This document shows positions 21,676 to 28,826 of a DNA stretch of 29,303 nt, piece after piece. The stretch is taken from the NCBI RefSeq assembly GCF_040605455.1, contig NZ_JBEXCV010000114.1:1-29303 (forward strand), written 5' to 3'. The notes beneath the pieces are model-generated. The model had not been told where the DNA came from, made no database searches, and was given only the letters and a program-made list of their open reading frames with translations. How positions within the stretch are numbered: the stretch's first letter is position 1; each line of letters starts with the position of its first letter. This DNA is from Embleya sp040605455 (GTDB lineage Bacteria; Actinomycetota; Actinomycetes; Streptomycetales; Streptomycetaceae). Made by a program: the position numbers and the translations under genes.

Positions 21676-22968
21676 ATGTACACGTTCCTGAAGGCCCCGT
21701 TCACGCGACGAACGTGGGCCGAGGCCGGCTACGCGATCCTCACCTTCCCACTCGCGATGTTCGGCTTCGCCGCGATCTTCCTGTTCACCGTGTTCGGCGT
21801 CGCGCTGACCGTCACCCTGGTCGGCCTGCCGATCCTGGCCCTCGCGGTGATGGGCGCGCGGGCATGGGGCGGTGTTCACCGGGGGCTCGCGCGCGCCATG
21901 CTCGGGGTCGAGACGCCGCCGCTGCGCGCGTTCCGGCCCAAGCGCGGCCCGCTCGGGCTGCTGGGCTCCTCGCTGGGCAACGCCGAGGGCTGGCGGGCAA
22001 TCGCCTACCACGTGGTCAAGTTCCCACTGAGCGTGCTGATGGTCCTGGTGACCGGCGCGTTCTGGAGCTATGGGCTGATCATGCTGACGTACCCGCTGCT
22101 CCGGGTCGTGTTCGACCCGCACACCACCGACTCGCACGGCGTCGACCGTCGCTCGGGGATCCAGATCGGCGACGTGTACTTCGACACCCTGCCGCTCTCG
22201 CTGTTGGTGAGTGTGTCCGCCATCCCGATCCTGCTCATCGCCCCCTGGGCGGTACGCGCGGTCGTCCAGCTCGACCGGCTGCTCATCCCCGCCCTGCTCG
22301 GACCGACCAAGTCCGCGCAGCGGGTGGCCGATCTGGAGGAGACCCGGGCGATCGCAGTCGACGACTCGGCCGCGACGTTGCGCCGGATCGAACGCGACCT
22401 GCACGACGGCGCGCAGGCCCGACTCGTCGCGCTCGCGATGAACCTCAGCATGGCCAAGGAGAAACTGGACACCGAGGACACCGAACGTCCGATGGACGTG
22501 GACCGCGCACGCACGCTCGTGGACAGTGCGCTGGGCAACGCCCGCGAGGCGATAGTCGAACTGCGCGACCTCGCCCGGGGCATCCACCCTCCGGTCCTGG
22601 ACCAGGGCCTGGACGCCGCGCTGGCCACCCTGGCCGCGTGCAGCGCGGTTCCGGTACAGGTACACACCGATATCGACGTCCGTCCGCCCGCCACGATCGA
22701 GACCATCGCGTACTTCTGCGCCGCCGAGCTGCTCACCAACGTCGCACACCACTCGGGCGCGAGCGAGGCGGTCGTCGACGTACTGGTCCGGGACGGCCGG
22801 TTGCGCATGACGGTCACCGACAACGGGCGAGGCGGCGCGAATGCGAGCAAGGGCAGTGGCCTCACCGGCCTGGTCGAGCGGGTGCGCACGGTGGACGGCG
22901 TACTGCGGATCGTCAGCCCCCCGAGCGGCCCGACCGAGGTGACGGTCGAGCTGCCGGCCCGAGGGTGA
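21676..22968 (+). CDS. NarL-type sensor histidine kinase with 'Sensor' membrane domain
   Basis: A 430-residue kinase. The N-terminal half is the actinobacterial putative-sensor domain with paired spans: TWAEAGYAILTFPLAMFGFA to LVGLPILALAVMGARAWGGV, and AYHVVKFPLSVLMVLVTGAF to a last span LLVSVSAIPILLIAPWAVRA. The HisKA_3 box is RIERDLHDGAQARLVALAMN with the phospho-accepting histidine; the ATPase has AAELLTNVAHHSGA, VTDNGRGG and GSGLTGLVERV. The ligand is unknown; the extracytoplasmic loops are short, so an envelope or membrane signal is plausible. I chose ATG 21676 for GAGGA at 8 nt; starts at 21667 and 21628 are possible. It precedes its response regulator by 56 bp. Confidence 0.88.
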   Translation: MYTFLKAPFTRRTWAEAGYAILTFPLAMFGFAAIFLFTVFGVALTVTLVGLPILALAVMGARAWGGVHRGLARAMLGVETPPLRAFRPKRGPLGLLGSSLGNAEGWRAIAYHVVKFPLSVLMVLVTGAFWSYGLIMLTYPLLRVVFDPHTTDSHGVDRRSGIQIGDVYFDTLPLSLLVSVSAIPILLIAPWAVRAVVQLDRLLIPALLGPTKSAQRVADLEETRAIAVDDSAATLRRIERDLHDGAQARLVALAMNLSMAKEKLDTEDTERPMDVDRARTLVDSALGNAREAIVELRDLARGIHPPVLDQGLDAALATLAACSAVPVQVHTDIDVRPPATIETIAYFCAAELLTNVAHHSGASEAVVDVLVRDGRLRMTVTDNGRGGANASKGSGLTGLVERVRTVDGVLRIVSPPSGPTEVTVELPARG

Positions 22969-23024
22969 GCGCGGGCCGAGGGACCGGGATCGAAGGGCGG
23001 CCGGGGCATGGGACGATCGAGCCC

Positions 23025-23669
23025 ATGCGCATCGTCATTGCCGAGGACGCCGCGATCCTGCGGGACGGCCTCGTTCAACTGCTCCTCGACCGCGACCACG
23101 AGGTCGCGGCCGCCGTCGCGGACGCCGACGCCCTGCGAGCGGCGGTGGTCGAGCACAAACCGGACGTGTGCGTGGTCGACATCCGGATGCCTCCGACCCA
23201 CACCGACGAGGGCCTGCGGGCCGCGATCGACATCCGCCGGGGCCACCCCGGCATCGGGGTGTTGGTCTTCTCGCAGTACATCGAGACCCGGTACGCCGCA
23301 CAACTGCTCGGCGGGAACGCGGCGGGTGTGGGCTACCTGCTCAAGGAACGCGTCGTGGACACTCGGGACTTCACCGACGCGCTGGAGCGGGTCGCGGCCG
23401 GCGGCACCGCGCTGGACCCCGAGGTGGTCACCCAGTTGTTCGGCGCCGGGCTGCGCAGCGGCGGCCTGAGCACGCTCACCCCGCGCGAGCACGAGGTGCT
23501 GGGGCTGATGGCCGAGGGTCGGACGAACGCGGCGATCGCGAAGAAGCTGGTGGTGACGGAGCGCGCGGTGGAAAAGCACGTCGGCAACATCTTCACCAAG
23601 CTCGACCTGCCGCCTTCGGACACCGACCATCGCCGGGTGATGGCGGTGCTGCGGTATCTGCAGCTCTGA
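23025..23669 (+). CDS. NarL/LuxR-type response regulator
   Basis: A 214-residue DNA-binding response regulator. The receiver has the acidic pair in RIVIAEDAAILRDG, the phosphorylated aspartate in VCVVDIRMPP (about residue 54), the SQYIETRYA switch and LLKERV with the conserved lysine. The C-terminal LuxR HTH is LTPREHEVLGLMAEGRTNAA followed by IAKKLVVTERAVEKHVGNIF. It pairs with the kinase directly upstream and probably forms one transcript with it. The ATG at 23025 has only a weak ribosome site (GGACGA). A long hairpin 163 bp after the stop separates it from convergent genes. Confidence 0.9.
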   Translation: MRIVIAEDAAILRDGLVQLLLDRDHEVAAAVADADALRAAVVEHKPDVCVVDIRMPPTHTDEGLRAAIDIRRGHPGIGVLVFSQYIETRYAAQLLGGNAAGVGYLLKERVVDTRDFTDALERVAAGGTALDPEVVTQLFGAGLRSGGLSTLTPREHEVLGLMAEGRTNAAIAKKLVVTERAVEKHVGNIFTKLDLPPSDTDHRRVMAVLRYLQL

Positions 23670-23831
23670 CGAGACGGGCGCGGCGGCGTGCCGGCTCGCC
23701 GAGGAGGGCGTACGGCGGTGCCCTCGCATCGCACCGCCCCGTCCGGGACCGGCCGGCGCCGGATCGGCCCGGGTCGCCTGCGGCACCTGCGGATTCGAGG
23801 AACGGATCGCCGTGCGTTCTGCGTTGCGGAC

Positions 23832-23882
23832 CGGTGTGGGATGCCCGGATCGCCCCCTCCGTGATCCACGCATCCCACACCG
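23832..23882. terminator. Long bidirectional hairpin between convergent units
   Basis: A perfect 13-bp stem (23832-23844 with 23870-23882, core GTGTGGGATGC / GCATCCCACAC) is continued after a 2x2 internal loop by GGATC/GATCC (23847-23851, 23863-23867) with an 11-nt loop. It lies between the NarL-type response regulator and the convergent small membrane gene. It is the strongest terminator in the window. Confidence 0.8.
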
Positions 23883-23924
23883 CCCTCGGGCCGACCACGG
23901 CATCGGCCCCCGGAGCGGATCGAT

Positions 23925-24167
23925 TCAGGGCAGTACCGGTTCTTCGACCCGCACATCGGTCTCCGCGCTCTCGACCGCGTTGCGGGAGCCGAGCACGATC
24001 GACGTGAACGCGGCCGGTCCGGGGCCGGCCGCGGGCGCGATCGTGCCCACCTCGTGCGTGCCCGTGCCGCTCTCGTCCGTACCGCGTGCGGTCAGCGCGA
24101 CGATCGCCGACACCACCGCCGCCAGGATGGCCGCCGCCGCCGCGGGCACGGCGCGTCCGCGACTCAC
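23925..24167 (-). CDS. Small single-span membrane protein
   Basis: An 80-residue protein of unknown family. It starts VSRGRAVPAAAAAILAAVVS, giving a positively charged start and one hydrophobic span (about residues 7-28), then a Gly/Thr-rich exported or periplasm-facing part ending in DVRVEEPVLP. The GTG at 24167 overlaps the stop of the upstream small gene by 4 bp (GTGA), which sets the start; the frame is open further upstream but codon use there is poorer. Its place downstream of a two-component system suggests an accessory or target role, but that is only inference. Confidence 0.55.
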   Translation of the reverse strand: MSRGRAVPAAAAAILAAVVSAIVALTARGTDESGTGTHEVGTIAPAAGPGPAAFTSIVLGSRNAVESAETDVRVEEPVLP

Positions 24168-24553
24168 CCGACCGGTCTCACCGGCCGGGCGGCACACCAC
24201 GCCTTGCGCACCCTCGTAGCGGTGCTCCGCCGCCGCCACTCCGGCGCCGGATGCCAAGGCGTGGCCCGGTCGTTCCCGAGGCGAGTCGCCGCCTTGGGCC
24301 GGATGTGCCGCTCGTCCGTCGCGCTCCACCATGGGATGCGCGCCATCGAACCCGTGCCGCTTCGGTCGTCGTCGAACCGGGTCGGCGCCATGGCCTGCCG
24401 CGGGTCCCGCCGCAGCAGCCGCGAGCACGGGGCGGGCGCCCGGTGGCCGCCGCCACCGGGCGTTCCCGCATACGCCAAGGGCGCGGAGAATCGCGCCCCC
24501 GTGGGCACCGGATCGGTGGGAGCCGTGCTGTGGCTGCGGTCGGATACACGCAT
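24164..24553 (-). CDS. Unrecognised small basic protein
   Basis: A 129-residue frame with no family I recognise. It begins MRVSDRSHSTAPTDPVPTGA, is rich in Arg, Pro and Gly, and contains a tryptophan cluster (ARIPWWSATDERH) and TPWHPAPEWRRRS near the end. It supports translation with a strong GGGGGAGG ribosome site (24560-24567), 6 nt before the ATG, and third-position GC in its second half is higher than in the competing frame. It lies just after the 15-bp hairpin that follows the kinase gene, and its stop overlaps the membrane gene start by 4 bp. It could be a regulatory or cytosolic partner of that protein. The first half has weak coding character, so a shorter form is possible. Confidence 0.45.
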   Translation of the reverse strand: MRVSDRSHSTAPTDPVPTGARFSAPLAYAGTPGGGGHRAPAPCSRLLRRDPRQAMAPTRFDDDRSGTGSMARIPWWSATDERHIRPKAATRLGNDRATPWHPAPEWRRRSTATRVRKAWCAARPVRPVG

Positions 24554-24570
24554 GCGCGGCCTCCCCCGAA

Positions 24571-24606
24571 ACGCCGTGCCCGCCCCACCCCGGGCGGGCA
24601 CGGCGT
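24571..24606 (-). terminator. 15-bp perfect hairpin between kinase and small genes
   Basis: ACGCCGTGCCCGCCC (24571-24585) and GGGCGGGCACGGCGT (24592-24606) pair without mismatch around a 6-nt loop. On the minus strand it starts 10 bp after the kinase stop and ends only 4 nt before the ribosome site of the small gene. It may end the kinase transcript, or let a fraction through to the small genes. Confidence 0.75.
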
Positions 24607-24615
24607 AGCGCGAGG

Positions 24616-26211
24616 CTAGGGGCGTTCCTTGTGGGTTTCCTGTGAACGGGCGGCCGGGGAAGGAATTTTCCCGGTGGGCCGGGTCGCCGCGCGGGATTTC
24701 GGTACGCCGGCCCGCGTCCGGGACACGGCCGGGACGGGCCGGGTGTCGGACGTGACGGGCGGCGCGGGCGGACTCGCCGGATCCGGGGCCCGGATGCCCA
24801 ACCAGGCGCGCTCCCGGGCCGCGACCGGGTCGGCCCGCAGCGGCAGCACCACCTCGAACCGGGTGCCGTGTCCCGACGGCGGCACCCCGACGGTGACCCG
24901 GCCGCCGTGCAGCGCGACCTGCTGGGCGACCAGGGTCAACCCCAGCCCGGCACCGGGGCTGTCCGGGCCGCGCCGGAAACGCTCGAACACCACCTCGCGC
25001 AACTCCGGTGCGATGCCGGGCCCGTCGTCGTCCACACACACCACACCGCAGTCCATCCCGGGCAGCACCTTCACCAGCACCCGACCCGCCCCGTGTACCA
25101 GCGCGTTGCCCACCAGGTTGTCCACCAGCAGGCGCAGCCCGGGCGCGAATCCGTACACGACCACCTCGTGCGGCGCCTCGACCCGCACGTCGATTCCCCT
25201 CGGGACGGCCCGCTCCTCGTCATCGGGCCGGCGGGCCGGCGCCGCCCGGGCCGCCGCGTGCGCGACCTCGCCCAACTCCACCGGCTCGAACGCCGATGCG
25301 TCCACCAGGTCGCCCTGAGCGAGTGCGCGCAGCGCGGTCAGTACCGACAACACCCGTTCGTGGCCCACCTGTAGGTCCGCGACCACGTCCTCACGTTCGG
25401 CCGAGGCCAGGTCCGGATAGGTGGCCAGCACGTCCAGATCGGTACGCATCCCGGTGAGCGGGCCGCGCAGCTCGTGGTCGACGGTCGCGGCGAACGAGCG
25501 TGCGGTCTCCAGTGCTTCGCGGGTGCGCGCGGTCTGCGCCGCGTACCGGCCCAGCACGTCGTCGAGGGTGCGGCCGAGTTCGTCCACCTCGATCACGCCG
25601 GACGGCACGTGTACCGCGTCGTGTGCGCCGTCGTCCGGATCCAGCCGGGCGGCCCGGCGGCGCAGCGCACGCAGCGATCGGGTGGCCGCGGCGCCGGCGG
25701 CGAGTCCGGCCAGCCCGGACAGCGGCACCGTGAACGCGGTGACCACGTACACCCGCCGACGCAACAGTGCGGCCTGCGCGGCCGGTTCCCCCGAGGGAAC
25801 GAATACGTACAGCGAGCCGTTCGGCACCGGCCGGGTCACCATCCGCCACGAACGCCCGCCCGCGTGCACCGTCACCGGGGACGGCGCGCGCTTGGGCAGC
25901 GGCGCGTCCTCCGGCGGCTGGGGCCCCACCAACAGCGGTCCGTCCGGTGTGTCGACGCGGATGCCGACGTCCAGGGCCATACCGAGGATTCGGTACTGCC
26001 GGGTGCGGATCGCCTGTTGGCGCTCGTCCAGGTCGGCCCGGGCCAGGATTCGTGCGGGTGGCGCCAGGCGTTCGGCCCGCTGCTGGAGCTGCTGTTCCTG
26101 ACGCTGCATCAGGTCGTGTCGGGCCCAGCGCACCACGAGTGTTCCCGCACCCAGTACGAGCAGGGGCACTAGGACGGCGACCGACAGGGCGACCCGGGTG
26201 GAGAGCTTCAT
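24616..26211 (-). CDS. OmpR-type sensor histidine kinase
   Basis: A 531-residue membrane kinase. A span at residues 6-29 (VALSVAVLVPLLVLGAGTLV) and a second at about 155-178 (VYVVTAFTVPLSGLAGLAAG) enclose an extracytoplasmic sensor region of about 125 residues. HAMP-like sequence follows (RSLRALRRRAARLDP), then the H-box ATVDHELRGPLTGMRTDLDV, N-box LLVDNLVGNALVHGAG, G1 CVDDDGPGI, F-box FERFRRG, and G2 GAGLGLTLVAQQVA. The last 75 residues are Pro/Thr/Arg-rich and probably disordered, longer than usual. The H-box has DHELR-G-P rather than the more common SHELRTPL. The ATG overlaps the regulator's stop (ATGA), so they are coupled. Confidence 0.9.
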   Translation of the reverse strand: MKLSTRVALSVAVLVPLLVLGAGTLVVRWARHDLMQRQEQQLQQRAERLAPPARILARADLDERQQAIRTRQYRILGMALDVGIRVDTPDGPLLVGPQPPEDAPLPKRAPSPVTVHAGGRSWRMVTRPVPNGSLYVFVPSGEPAAQAALLRRRVYVVTAFTVPLSGLAGLAAGAAATRSLRALRRRAARLDPDDGAHDAVHVPSGVIEVDELGRTLDDVLGRYAAQTARTREALETARSFAATVDHELRGPLTGMRTDLDVLATYPDLASAEREDVVADLQVGHERVLSVLTALRALAQGDLVDASAFEPVELGEVAHAAARAAPARRPDDEERAVPRGIDVRVEAPHEVVVYGFAPGLRLLVDNLVGNALVHGAGRVLVKVLPGMDCGVVCVDDDGPGIAPELREVVFERFRRGPDSPGAGLGLTLVAQQVALHGGRVTVGVPPSGHGTRFEVVLPLRADPVAARERAWLGIRAPDPASPPAPPVTSDTRPVPAVSRTRAGVPKSRAATRPTGKIPSPAARSQETHKERP

Positions 26212-26972
26212 CCGGGACCGCCCGAGGTACGCAGTACGAAGCCCACCCCGCGCACGGTGTGCAGCACGCGCGGTCGGCCGCCGGCCTCCAACTTGCGGCG
26301 CAGGTAGCTGACGAAGGTGTCGACCACGTCGGTGCGCACGTCGAAGTCGTAGCCCCAGACCCGGTCCAGCAGCTGATCCCGGGTCAGCACCAGGCCCGGA
26401 TTGCGGGTGAAGATCTCCAGCAGCGCGAACTCACGGCGGGTCAGTTCCAGGGCGACGCCGTGGCAGGTGGCGACGTGCGCGGCCACGTCCACCGCGACCG
26501 GGCCGACCCGCAGCACCGGTTCACCTGCTCCGGCCGCCGGCCGGCGGCGCAATAACGCCCTTAATCGTAGGTCGAGTTCGCGCAGGTCGAAGGGTTTCAC
26601 CAGGTAGTCGTCGGCGCCGCTCTCCAGGCCCGCGATCCGATCGGCCGTCTCGTCGCGCGCGGACAACATCAGGACCGGCGTCTCGGCGCCTCGGGCGCGC
26701 AGCGCGGCGCACACCTCGATGCCGCTGACGCCGGGCATCGCCACGTCCAGGACCACGACCTGGGGGGCGAGTGCGCCGGCGGGCGGAGTCGGGGCGGCAG
26801 GAACGATCGGCGGTGCGGGCGCGATCAGTTCGAGGGCGCGGGTGCCGTCGGGAGCGAGGGTGACGTGATACCCGGCCAGGCGCAGGCCGCGTTCCAGGGC
26901 GCGCCGGATGGAGGGGTCGTCGTCCACGACCAGGACGTGCGGCGCGCGGTCGATGTCCGGTTCCGCGGTCAC
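26208..26972 (-). CDS. OmpR/PhoB-type response regulator
   Basis: A 254-residue winged-helix response regulator. The receiver has HVLVVDDDPSIRRAL, phospho-acceptor in VVVLDVAMPGVSG, LMLSARDETADRIAGLESGA and DDYLVKPFDLREL. An insertion of about 15 residues rich in Pro and Ala (APAPPIVPAAPTPPAGALAP) lengthens the loop between the second helix and the strand that carries the aspartate. The DNA-binding half is LTRREFALLEIFTRNPGLVL, DRVWGYDFDVRTDVVDTFVS and LRRKLEAGGRPRVLHTVRGV. The GTG at 26972 has GGAGG about 10 nt upstream; an upstream extension to 27122 is arginine-rich and unlikely. It is the first gene of the unit with the kinase. Confidence 0.9.
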   Translation of the reverse strand: MTAEPDIDRAPHVLVVDDDPSIRRALERGLRLAGYHVTLAPDGTRALELIAPAPPIVPAAPTPPAGALAPQVVVLDVAMPGVSGIEVCAALRARGAETPVLMLSARDETADRIAGLESGADDYLVKPFDLRELDLRLRALLRRRPAAGAGEPVLRVGPVAVDVAAHVATCHGVALELTRREFALLEIFTRNPGLVLTRDQLLDRVWGYDFDVRTDVVDTFVSYLRRKLEAGGRPRVLHTVRGVGFVLRTSGGPG

Positions 26973-27167
26973 CGGGTCGCGGCCTCCGGTTGCGCGGCGG
27001 ATGCCTGCGGTATGTGTCTGCGGCTGAACGCCTCGACGCGATGTGTGATGCCCATGTCGTCGGCTCGACCCATGTCGTCCCCCGGAAGGCTGTTGCCGCT
27101 GTCGCCGAAGTTGTCGGTGCACAACCTATGGCGGGAAAGCATGTGCTGTACGGCGAATGACGGCTCG

Positions 27168-27920
27168 TCAAAGGCGTGGTGGAGCAGGGGTGTCGGGCTG
27201 GTCGGGGGGTGATGTGTGGGGAGGGGCGTGGGGGGTGTCGCGAGGTGCGTCCTTCGCCGTGTCGGACAACCAGCGGAACCAGTTCGTGCGGTTGATCGGA
27301 ATCTGTGGGTTGTGCAACAGCCACAGCACGTGACCGGCCTGGTCCCGGGCCCACGGCTCGCCGGAGACCTGCGCCTTCGCCAGCCGGGCGCGCAGGTCCT
27401 CGCCGTCCACCACGCGGGCGATCCGCGCGTACTCGCGGTCCTTGCAACGATGCCGGCGGTACACCACCAGCTCGACCAGGTCCACCAGACGGGCCCGCGC
27501 CGCGGCGTGGTGCCCGGGGACGGCGATCAGCCGGATCAGCCGCTGCTTGGTGCTCCAGACCTTGGCGTGCCGGGTCCACTCGGTCGGGTACCGGGCCTCC
27601 CACTCCAGATAGGTCAGCGCGTACGGTAGGCCGCCCCAATCGGGCACCTCGGCAGGTGCGAGCGACTCGGTGAGCAGGGTCGCGGCGGGCGTGCGCAGCC
27701 ACGCGGCGCGAAAGCGCTCCAAGGCCGCCTCCTCGGCGGAGACCGAGCGGGGCACTCGCAAGACGATCGTGTCGTACGCGGCGCGCGCCTCGCGGGTGTC
27801 GCGGGCCACCCGCAGATACCGGTCCAGGGCGCGTCGATGCGCGATCTCGTCGTCCGACACGAGCGCGCGCATCCAGCCCAGCCGGGTGTCCCAGTCCTCG
27901 ATCGCGCCTGGTTCCGTCAC
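27168..27920 (-). CDS. Hypothetical protein
   Basis: A 250-residue soluble, largely helical protein that I do not recognise. It is rich in Arg, Trp and Ala, with helices such as DEIAHRRALDRYLRVARDTR, REARAAYDTIVLRVP, and RLIRLIAVPGHHAAARARLV, and several tryptophans (DWGGLPYALTYLEWEARYP, NRTNWFRWL). There is no signal peptide. The last 25 residues form a Pro/Asp/Thr-rich tail. The start used is GTG at 27920; a -10-like TAGATC lies 7 nt upstream on the same strand, so the message may be leaderless, and GTTC-ACA-GAAC (27940-27950) could be a small operator. It lies upstream of the OmpR-type regulator in the same direction, 195 bp away, and is probably separate. Confidence 0.7.
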   Translation of the reverse strand: MTEPGAIEDWDTRLGWMRALVSDDEIAHRRALDRYLRVARDTREARAAYDTIVLRVPRSVSAEEAALERFRAAWLRTPAATLLTESLAPAEVPDWGGLPYALTYLEWEARYPTEWTRHAKVWSTKQRLIRLIAVPGHHAAARARLVDLVELVVYRRHRCKDREYARIARVVDGEDLRARLAKAQVSGEPWARDQAGHVLWLLHNPQIPINRTNWFRWLSDTAKDAPRDTPHAPPHTSPPDQPDTPAPPRL

Positions 27921-28826
27921 GCCGACGATCTACCCAGGTGTTCACAGAACAAGTCCGCCATCGGGCGAGCCGGCCGGGGGAACTCGTCGCCGTACGGCAC
28001 GGGGTGTCCACCTCGACGGGTTTCGGGGCACTTGGCCTGCGCCGGCCGCGCTGCTCGCATCGCTCGCGCTGCTCGTGTCGGCCGCGCTGCCCGTGCCGCC
28101 CGCCCGTGGGCGGTGCCGATCGCCGAGCCGGTGACGATCCGGACCCGGCGCGCGCAGCTGGTCCGGCGAGGGGAGTTGAGCGGCGTGAACGGCGTTCCGT
28201 GGCGCGAGGAGGGCGGGGAGGGGCGGCGGTGGCGGGGTTTGACCGGGCCGCCCGTGTTGCCTGCCGCCCACGTGGCAGGCGCTGGCCGTGCTGCCCGTCC
28301 GCGTTGCCCGCATGTTGTGCGCGGCCCGCGTTGGCCGTGCTGCCCGGCCGCTTGCGTGGTGTGCGGCTCGCGCGCTGCCCACCCGCGCTGTCCGGCGCTG
28401 CCCTGCGCCGCCTGTGTGGCCTGTGCTGCCCCTGCCCACGTGGCCTGCGCTTGGTCGTGGTGCCTGCCTGTGCTGCCCGCGCTGGCCGTGCTGCCCCGCG
28501 CCGCCTGTGCTGCCCCTGCCCAGGTGGCCTGCGGTTGGTCGTGGTGCCTGCCTGTGCTGCCCGCGTGGGCCGTGCTGCCCCGCGCTGTTTGCGCTGCCCC
28601 TGTGGCTCGCGCTGCCGCGCTGCCTGCGGCCTGTGCCGCCCGCACGGGCCGCGGTGTCCGCCCGTGCACCGCGTTGCCCGTGGTGCCCGTGCTGCCTGCG
28701 CCGCGCGCTAGCCGTGTTGGCTGTGCTGCCCGCGTGACCTGAAGTGGCCACGCCCGCCCGCCCGGGCTGCACATGGTGGCCGCCCCGGGGCTTGGGTGGG
28801 CGGGGATTCGGTCGCTCGGGGGTGGG
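27921..28826. other. Low-complexity intergenic tract without a supported gene
   Basis: Several long frames are open on both strands only because stop codons, which need A or T in both strands' reading, are scarce; none shows a protein-like pattern. The first part (27950-28260) is ordinary GC-rich spacer with short runs of GCGCTGCTCGT-like words; the second part is the adenine-poor repeat tract listed separately. Confidence 0.5.
28261..28740. repeat. Adenine-depleted repeat tract with an 84-bp tandem repeat
   Basis: By hand count the plus strand has only about 10 adenines in 480 bases, while thymine is near one base in five. The tract is built from words such as GTGCTGCCC, GCGCTGCC and TGGCC. 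Within it an 84-bp unit occurs twice in tandem (28421-28504 and 28505-28588) with about 6 differences, and more degenerate copies flank it. The 84-bp period is a multiple of three, so each frame shows a 28-residue repeat, but no frame is convincingly coding. Confidence 0.85.

Noticed and set aside
21561..23024. Long plus-strand frame continuous with the NarL-type response regulator
   Set aside because: The first 488 codons are an off-frame reading of the sensor kinase; only the part from 23025 is a protein.
24332..24428. Longer N-terminus for the small membrane protein
   Set aside because: Third-position GC is lower in that frame than in the overlapping 129-residue frame, there is no ribosome site, and the GTGA overlap gives a better start.
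28421..28588. Tandem repeat considered as a CRISPR array
   Set aside because: The copies are contiguous 84-bp units without unique spacers, and no cas genes are present.
27917..28774. 285- and 276-codon frames resembling Gly/Gln/Arg repeat proteins
   Set aside because: Frames on both strands are open across this tract because of its base composition; the repeats are equally regular in each, so there is no sign that one is selected.
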